Assembly: GCF_018919205.1 (NCBI RefSeq)
Contig: NZ_JAHLQN010000001.1
Location: forward strand, 806,001 to 870,000
Reading direction: 5' to 3'
DNA from: Dysosmobacter acutus
Lineage (GTDB): Bacteria; Bacillota; Clostridia; Oscillospirales; Oscillospiraceae
Length of the DNA: 64,000 nucleotides
Position 1 is the stretch's first letter. Every line of letters begins with the position of its first letter. The notes beneath the pieces are model-generated. The model searched no databases. It had not been told where the DNA came from and was given only the letters and a program-made list of their open reading frames with translations. The position numbers and the translations under genes were made by a program. Shown here one piece after another: positions 59,313 through 64,000 of this stretch.

Positions 59313-60008
59313 TTAATTTTTCCGCAGGCGGCACTTGTCCTCTGTTTCATCTCGCTCTTTCAGCAGCTGTGCCAGAGCGGAGAAGAACTTCTTTTGCAGA
59401 TAGTCCACACTGCCTCGGTTGAGGTGGTGTACTTCGGCATACTTGCGGATGGACAGACCATCCACGAATCGCTCCCGAAAGTAACTTTGCTGATCCCGTA
59501 GCACCGTTTTCAACGCGTTGTCCAGAAATTGCAGGTCCTCCTTCAAGTTAGCGAAGTCCGTTCTGGTGATGGCGGCGTACTTTTTCTCGTTCATACAGAA
59601 GCGATACTTGCGCAGATCAAAGCGGTAGTTCTCGCAGAGATCCTTGGCGTATGCGTAGTAGGTGGGGGACTGCTGATACTTGCGGGGGTCATATTCTCCA
59701 TCAAGCTGTCGGCTTGTTTTGCGCAGCGGACCGCGGAAACCATCCTCCGCAAGATTTTCGATGACAGCCTCCGTGATCTTCATGTTTGTCAGCCGTATGT
59801 GTTTGGCCCTTCGCTCACCGTTCACATTTACAAAACCGCAGAAGGATTTTTTGCTGACGGTATAGTACTTGGGCGCGTCCGAGAAGGTGTGAGGACGCCA
59901 GATGACAGTCTCCTCGCGGGTGTCGGCATCCTCAGCCAGAGAGACTACATAGATCACCTTTCCATCGTACCGCCGATAGTAGCCAGCACGGATTTGCCTA
60001 CCTGCCAT
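59313..60008 (-). CDS. DUF1653-like N-terminus fused to sigma-region-4-like HTH
   Basis: 231 residues. The first 40 (IRAGYYRRYDGKVIYVVSLA, then ADTREETVIWRP) resemble the DUF1653 fold. The last 60 (LRDQQSYFRERFVDGLSIRK, then HLNRGSVDYLQKKFF) resemble sigma-70 region 4. The middle is rich in Tyr/Arg/Lys and unknown. It looks like an element-encoded regulator. Intact frame; function inferred only from the HTH. Confidence 0.65.
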   Translation of the reverse strand: MAGRQIRAGYYRRYDGKVIYVVSLAEDADTREETVIWRPHTFSDAPKYYTVSKKSFCGFVNVNGERRAKHIRLTNMKITEAVIENLAEDGFRGPLRKTSRQLDGEYDPRKYQQSPTYYAYAKDLCENYRFDLRKYRFCMNEKKYAAITRTDFANLKEDLQFLDNALKTVLRDQQSYFRERFVDGLSIRKYAEVHHLNRGSVDYLQKKFFSALAQLLKERDETEDKCRLRKN

Positions 60009-60132
60009 CTTCTCATCCCCGTTCTTGCTTTCCTTAACTTCAGTATAATGGAGTGGGTTGGTTCTGTAAATGATAAAGCAGGTTCTTTTGTTTACAGCAC
60101 CGCAAATTTTGAAGACCTTTTCCAGAGGTAAA

Positions 60133-60558
60133 TCAGTGTTTTTCTGGGATTACGAACTTATATCCCATTCCAACCACCGTTTTGATGTAAGTGGGGTGTC
60201 TGGGATCTGGTTCATTTTTGCTTCTGATCCGGCAGATGGTGTTGGGAACGGTGTTGCTGAAGAAATGATCCTCGCCATAAACTGCATTATATAGTTGATC
60301 CCTTGAGAAAATTCGGCCAGGATGCCGGGCCAGGTGGCAGAGCATGGAGAACTCACCATAATTAAGCTGAACGGAGATGCCGCCCCGAAGTACGACACCG
60401 GCCTTGATCTGGATAATGAGTCCTGGGAAATCAAGCACAGCATTCTTGTGTGGAGAAAGGTCAATTTCCTCCGCAGGAATGCCGCCCAGTGCATCCCGGA
60501 TTCGCTGATAGATTGTACCGTCCGGATCGGTTGCCCGAATTATGATGATGTCCTCCAT
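60133..60558 (-). CDS. OmpR-type winged-helix DNA-binding protein without receiver domain
   Basis: 141 residues. The C-terminal 90 form a Trans_reg_C winged helix (LNYGEFSMLCHLARHPGRIF, SRDQLYNAVYGEDHF, NTICRIRSKNEPDPRHPTYI, then GMGYKF). The N-terminal 45 residues are too short for a phosphoacceptor receiver. First gene before the cupin in this minus-strand stretch but transcribed away from it; possible regulator of the redox cluster. Confidence 0.8.
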   Translation of the reverse strand: MEDIIIIRATDPDGTIYQRIRDALGGIPAEEIDLSPHKNAVLDFPGLIIQIKAGVVLRGGISVQLNYGEFSMLCHLARHPGRIFSRDQLYNAVYGEDHFFSNTVPNTICRIRSKNEPDPRHPTYIKTVVGMGYKFVIPEKH

Positions 60559-60580
60559 GCGATACCTGCCTTGCTGTTAT

Positions 60581-60994
60581 TTAGGGAAGTATATTGTATT
60601 GAGACTCGTCCACCGGCTCCAGCCACTCGTTGCTGCCCTCCTTGCCGGGAACCTCAATGGCCAGGTGGGCGAACCAACTGTCTCTGGCGGCGCCGTGCCA
60701 GTGCGTCACCTCCGGGGGAATATAGACCGCCTTGCCGGGGGTCAGGGAAACCGGTTCTTCCCCCTCCGCCTGATACCAGCCCCGGCCGGAGGTGCAGAGA
60801 AGGATCTGCCCGCCGCCGCTCTTGGCGTGGTGGATGTGCCAGTTGTTGCGGCACCCCGGTTCGAAGGTGACGTTGAAGATGCCGATTCCTTGGGTGACCA
60901 CGGGATTCAGGTAGCTCTGGCCGATGAAAAACTGGGCAAAGCCGTCATTGGGCTGCCCCAGGCCAAAGATTCCTGCCTTTTCCAGCTCAGTCAT
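60581..60994 (-). CDS. Cupin-domain protein
   Basis: 137 residues from ATG 60994 (GGAGG 9 nt upstream; an ATG at 61000 is too close). Metal-binding cupin motif 1 is NWHIHHAKSGGGQILLCTSG and motif 2 PGKAVYIPPEVTHWHGA. Its start overlaps the CMD-like gene's end. Cupin plus CMD pairs are common in redox/detoxification clusters; no specific substrate can be read. Confidence 0.9.
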   Translation of the reverse strand: MTELEKAGIFGLGQPNDGFAQFFIGQSYLNPVVTQGIGIFNVTFEPGCRNNWHIHHAKSGGGQILLCTSGRGWYQAEGEEPVSLTPGKAVYIPPEVTHWHGAARDSWFAHLAIEVPGKEGSNEWLEPVDESQYNILP

Positions 60995-61313
60995 GCTCAT
61001 ACACCTCCTTTGCCATGCGGAAGGCCGCCCAGGCGTTGGGCCAGCCGGCGTAGAAGGCGGCGTGGGTCAGGATTTCCGCCATCTCCTGGGCGGTAACGCC
61101 CTCCTTCTTCGCGTTGGCAATATGATATTGCAGCGAACTGTCCAGAAGGCCCTTGCTCATCAGGGCGGTAACGGTGACGATGCAGCGGTCCCGCGCTGAG
61201 AGCTGTGACTCCCGGTTCCACACCTCACCAAAGAGGACATCGTCGTTCAGCCGGGCGAATTCCGGGGCAAACTGCCCCAGTTCATTCCGGCCCGCTGTCT
61301 GCTTGACCATCAT
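60987..61313 (-). CDS. Carboxymuconolactone-decarboxylase-family protein
   Basis: 108 residues. The CMD fold is seen in WNRESQLSARDRCIVTVTAL, then LQYHIANAKKEGVTAQEMAE and the HAAFYAGWPNAWAAF helix. It has no CxxC, so it is gamma-CMD-like rather than AhpD-like. Either of two adjacent ATGs (61313, 61310) may start it. Confidence 0.9.
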   Translation of the reverse strand: MMVKQTAGRNELGQFAPEFARLNDDVLFGEVWNRESQLSARDRCIVTVTALMSKGLLDSSLQYHIANAKKEGVTAQEMAEILTHAAFYAGWPNAWAAFRMAKEVYEHD

Positions 61314-61330
61314 AAAAACTTCCTTTCCAC

Positions 61331-62260
61331 TTAAAATTCCAGCCCGCCGATCCAGTCCCGAACAGCGGACTGGGCAGAGGACACATTCTCCCGGGATACG
61401 CTGATCTCCTTCAGAACCGTGGTATCCTTGGGCAGCGCGGCGGTCAGGTCCCGGATGGTGGAGGCCAGCCCGCCGGTGCCGTGGGTGACGAAGGGGACCA
61501 CCGTCTTGCCGGACCAGTCATATTCCTCCACGAAACTGAGGACCGGCATGGGCAGGGTGTACCACCAGTTGGGGAAACCCAGGAACACAACGTCGTAATC
61601 AGCAAAATTGCTCACATGGGTGGAGAGGGCCGGCCGGGCGTTCTCCGCCTTTTCATCCGCGGCCCTATCCAGGCACTCGTCGTAGTCACTGGAATAGAGG
61701 TCGGTGACCACAATGGAGTGGAGGTCGCCGCCCACCTCCTGTTGAATCCAGGCGGCCAGTCTTGCGGCATTTCCAGGGGCCACTACACTGGCAGAGGTGG
61801 AAGCGTCAACATCCACGGCGCTGGGATCGTCCACTACGGTGTTTTCCGCCCAAGTAAAGTAGGCGATCAGCACCTTGGGCGAATCATCCGCTGGCGCAGA
61901 CTGCTCCGGCGCGGGCTGTTCCGGCACAGAAACTGTCGGCGTTTGACCGGACGGCACCGTATGATTCTGCTCCAATACCGGAGGCTGCTCTTGAGAGCTG
62001 CCTTGCTCCGTATTCTCCGGCGGCACAGGCTGCTCCAAAGATCCGTCAGAGGGGTGGCTTGTGGGTGTCTGATCGGCGGGATCACCGCTTGGGGATACCT
62101 CATCCGGAGAGTCGGCGCCATCTGCCGTTAAACTGTTTTCCGGAAGGTCGATCATGGAGTAGTCCGTGGGATCATCTGATTGGGTCCCAGCCTGTCCGCC
62201 GCAAGCTGCCAATGAGAGGATCAGCAGCGCACTGAGGAAAAATGACATTGCTCTCTTCAT
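61331..62260 (-). CDS. Flavodoxin-domain lipoprotein
   Basis: 309 residues. Signal peptide with lipobox LAAC (residues 17-20), then about 100 residues rich in Pro/Ser/Glu as a cell-wall linker, then a flavodoxin domain (PKVLIAYFTWAEN, FLGFPNWWYTLPMP, PFVTHGTGGLASTIRDL). So it is an FMN protein outside the membrane. GGAGG precedes ATG 62260. The adjacent DUF4405 membrane protein may pass electrons to it. Confidence 0.92.
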   Translation of the reverse strand: MKRAMSFFLSALLILSLAACGGQAGTQSDDPTDYSMIDLPENSLTADGADSPDEVSPSGDPADQTPTSHPSDGSLEQPVPPENTEQGSSQEQPPVLEQNHTVPSGQTPTVSVPEQPAPEQSAPADDSPKVLIAYFTWAENTVVDDPSAVDVDASTSASVVAPGNAARLAAWIQQEVGGDLHSIVVTDLYSSDYDECLDRAADEKAENARPALSTHVSNFADYDVVFLGFPNWWYTLPMPVLSFVEEYDWSGKTVVPFVTHGTGGLASTIRDLTAALPKDTTVLKEISVSRENVSSAQSAVRDWIGGLEF

Positions 62261-62261
62261 G

Positions 62262-62966
62262 TTATGCCTCCATTCTCTCTGCCCCGGAAACGGAGCCTTT
62301 GGTCCACGCCAGGGCGGCGCGGCTTAGGTAGTGGCCCAGGGCCGTCCACAGCCCCATCATGGCCAGGTGTTCTGAAAAGAACGCCGCAGGGGGCTGTTCA
62401 AAATCGAAAAAGACAAAGGTGCTGCGGAGGAACAGATAGTTCGCCATTTGATGCTTGCAAAAGGCAAAGATCCCATACCCGGCGATCCCCGCCGCCAGCA
62501 GCCGCAGAATAGCGGTGCGGACCGGGGAGCGGCCGGTGATCCCGGCGCGCTTTCTCACAAGGCCCAGCACCATGCCCCAGTGCAGCCCCAGGTGGGCGGA
62601 CAGGAGGATGAAACCCCAATAGCCGCAGACCATATGGACCTCCCGGGCCAGGACCATCCCGCCCTGAATGGGCAGAAAGTCGAACACATACCGGCTCATC
62701 ACCATGCCGCTGGCCATAGCCCCCAGCATACAGGCCAGGAGCAGCGCCGCCAGGGCGGTCTGCAAAACCCGGAAGGGCGTGTATCGTCCGGTATGGATGT
62801 GCCGAAGCCATCCGCCGTTGAGGACATGGTGGAGGAGGAAGAGGACCAGTTCCACGGCACCCAGCCACTCATGGAGCGCCTGCCCGGTGAGCATGTAGGC
62901 CATCAGGCCCAGCAGCGCGGCGGTCATCAGGATATCTACCCCGCGGCGTACAAAGACTTTGGACAT
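62262..62966 (-). CDS. DUF4405 membrane protein (cytochrome b-like)
   Basis: 234 residues, about six helices. Histidines in ALHEWLGAVELVLFLLHHVL and LAREVHMVCGYWGF then SAHLGLHWG fit heme ligands of the DUF4405/cytochrome b561-like group. ATG 62966 overlaps the upstream flavodoxin stop. With an extracellular flavodoxin on one side and a cytoplasmic flavodoxin on the other, transmembrane electron transfer is plausible. Confidence 0.85.
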   Translation of the reverse strand: MSKVFVRRGVDILMTAALLGLMAYMLTGQALHEWLGAVELVLFLLHHVLNGGWLRHIHTGRYTPFRVLQTALAALLLACMLGAMASGMVMSRYVFDFLPIQGGMVLAREVHMVCGYWGFILLSAHLGLHWGMVLGLVRKRAGITGRSPVRTAILRLLAAGIAGYGIFAFCKHQMANYLFLRSTFVFFDFEQPPAAFFSEHLAMMGLWTALGHYLSRAALAWTKGSVSGAERMEA

Positions 62967-63487
62967 CACAGCAGCTCCTCCTTTGGGGACAGCTCCCCCA
63001 GCGCCATCAGGTGTCCGGTCCGCAAGATCCAGCCATGAACGGTTTCATGACACTGGGGCACCTGCCGGTCATAGACGGCCAGCATGGGCAGCACGTCACA
63101 GCCCATGCAGTAGGCGGACAGATCGACTGTCATTCTGGCCGCGCCCCCGCCGCCATGGGTGCAGAAGGGGAGGATGAACTTTTCCGTGGGCATGGTTTGG
63201 TAGAGGAAGGAGGCCACCGGCGGCGCGATGGTGGAACACCAGTTGGGGGACCCCACATAGACCCTGCCGTATTGGGAAAGGTCGATGCCCATTGGCTTCA
63301 GCGCCGGGCGGACGCCGGCGGCGATCTCCGCCTTTGCCTGCCGCACCGTGGCATCATAATCCTGGGGATAGGGGATCTCTGGCTGGAGCTCATACAGCTC
63401 CCCGTGGGTCTCCTCTGCGATCATCTGCGCCAGACGGCGGGTACAGCCGGACCAGGAGTAGAACACAATGAGATATCTCTCAGACAC
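62966..63487 (-). CDS. Flavodoxin
   Basis: 173 residues; GTG 63487 with AGGAGG 8 nt upstream is preferred to the upstream open frame, which overlaps the dehydrogenase. FMN loop FYSWSGCTRRLAQMIA, then YVGSPNWCSTIAPPVASFLY and FCTHGGGGAARMTVDL. It lacks a signal peptide, so it is cytoplasmic. Confidence 0.9.
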   Translation of the reverse strand: MSERYLIVFYSWSGCTRRLAQMIAEETHGELYELQPEIPYPQDYDATVRQAKAEIAAGVRPALKPMGIDLSQYGRVYVGSPNWCSTIAPPVASFLYQTMPTEKFILPFCTHGGGGAARMTVDLSAYCMGCDVLPMLAVYDRQVPQCHETVHGWILRTGHLMALGELSPKEELL

Positions 63488-63500
63488 AGGCGGCACCTCC

Positions 63501-64000
63501 TCAGCGGTAGGACTTCTCCAAAATTTTGACGCAGTCGTCCTGGGGCAGGTCACAGGGATCGGCGAAAAACAGCCCGCCCATGGTCTCCTGGGCGTTTTGG
63601 GCGATGCCGGCGAACTCCTCCGGGGTGAAGCCGTAGTCGGACATCTTCAGGCCGGCCACACCGCACTTCTCCTGGAGTAGTTTCAGAGCGGTGATGAAGT
63701 CCTGGGGCTTTTTCGCTTCCTCCATGCCCAGGGCCCGGGCCATGCGGACAAACCGGTACGGGCAGCAGCCAGCGTCCACAAAATGCTGGTAATAGGCCAG
63801 GGAGATCATGATGAGGCCCGCCCCGTGGGGCAGCTGGGGATGGTAGGCGCTCATGGCGTGTTCCAGAGAGTGCTCGCTGGTGCAGCAGCCGGTGACCATG
63901 GAGTAGCCGGACATGGTGTTGGCAAAGGCCATGTGTTGCCGGGCCTCCAGGTCTCCGCCGTCCTTTACCGCCCGCTCCAGATAGCGGCCCACGTTTTCTA
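63501..64000 (-). CDS. Iron-containing alcohol dehydrogenase, N-terminus beyond window
   Basis: C-terminal 165 residues, open to base 64000. It parallels the 52947-54122 enzyme closely (YHPQLPHGAGLIMISLAYYQ versus YHHDLPHGAGLIMISRAFAQ; GLKMSDYGFTPEEF versus DLKMSDYGFVPEEA) and shares the terminal KSYR. Metal histidines are in SEHSLEHAMSAYH. First gene of the visible second redox cluster. Confidence 0.93.
   Translation of the reverse strand, partial: ENVGRYLERAVKDGGDLEARQHMAFANTMSGYSMVTGCCTSEHSLEHAMSAYHPQLPHGAGLIMISLAYYQHFVDAGCCPYRFVRMARALGMEEAKKPQDFITALKLLQEKCGVAGLKMSDYGFTPEEFAGIAQNAQETMGGLFFADPCDLPQDDCVKILEKSYR

Larger units (their letters stand above)
57104..60008. mobile_element. Remnant of an integrative element
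   Basis: Minus-strand genes typical of clostridial ICE/IME control regions (integrase start, RHH protein, wHTH, excisionase-like, sigma-like) sit between two redox clusters. The left border truncates both the aldo-keto reductase and the integrase, so a deletion followed insertion. One gene has a nonsense mutation and another a frameshift. Confidence 0.65.

Overview
The window looks like chromosome from a Gram-positive, moderately high-GC gut Clostridium of the Oscillospiraceae. The complete 16S rRNA (45095-46626) reads, from memory, closest to the Oscillibacter/Dysosmobacter group. A V-type ATPase operon, a UGA-decoding selenoprotein, SLH-type surface domains and many AGGAGG ribosome sites fit that.

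Layout. (1) 1-10200, minus strand: one long catabolic operon starting at a promoter near 10180. It encodes a GldA-like dehydrogenase, an SDR oxidoreductase, a TRAP transporter (DctP-Q-M), a glycine-reductase-type component B (GrdE plus selenocysteine-containing GrdB), an RpiR regulator and an FGGY sugar kinase. The genes suggest that one imported compound is oxidised, phosphorylated and reductively cleaved, but the substrate is unknown. (2) 10600-14450: cysK with a structured leader, a small membrane protein, a decayed relaxase remnant, and a second guaA-like gene whose glutaminase domain is largely deleted. (3) 14560-23230: a nine-gene V-ATPase operon. (4) 23671-39160: two different integrative elements in tandem at the 3' end of guaA. 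The same 12-bp core, which encodes the last residues of GuaA, occurs at the left end, the junction and the right end. The left element carries a subtilase/AAA+ ATPase pair matching the IetAS anti-phage system. The right one is a mobilizable element with tet(W), a MobV-type relaxase, a RepA-like helicase and a MobC-like protein. (5) 39149-44590: guaA, xpt, an Mrp/ApbC ATPase and a large SbcC/YhaN-like ATPase. (6) 44740-51670: an rRNA operon (16S, tRNA-Ile, tRNA-Ala, 23S, tRNA-Glu, tRNA-Lys, 5S) followed by tRNA-Asn, Met, Trp, Asp and Thr, with tandem promoters and internal consensus promoters. (7) 51700-57104, plus strand: a LysR-controlled redox operon (Fe-alcohol dehydrogenase, acetyltransferase, flavoprotein) ending in a broken SLH/cyclophilin-like/flavodoxin/aldo-keto reductase gene. 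(8) 57104-60008: the remnant of another integrative element, with a truncated integrase, a nonsense mutation and a frameshift. (9) 60133-64000, minus strand: a second redox cluster (wHTH regulator, cupin, CMD-like protein, flavodoxin lipoprotein, DUF4405 membrane protein, flavodoxin, Fe-alcohol dehydrogenase) whose dehydrogenase is a paralogue of the one in region 7.

The most notable items are the selenoprotein-containing catabolic operon, the tandem guaA-targeting elements (one with a defence pair, one with tet(W)), and the relic of a third such element beside the degenerate guaA paralogue. No database search was possible; family names rest on motifs and remembered family sequences.
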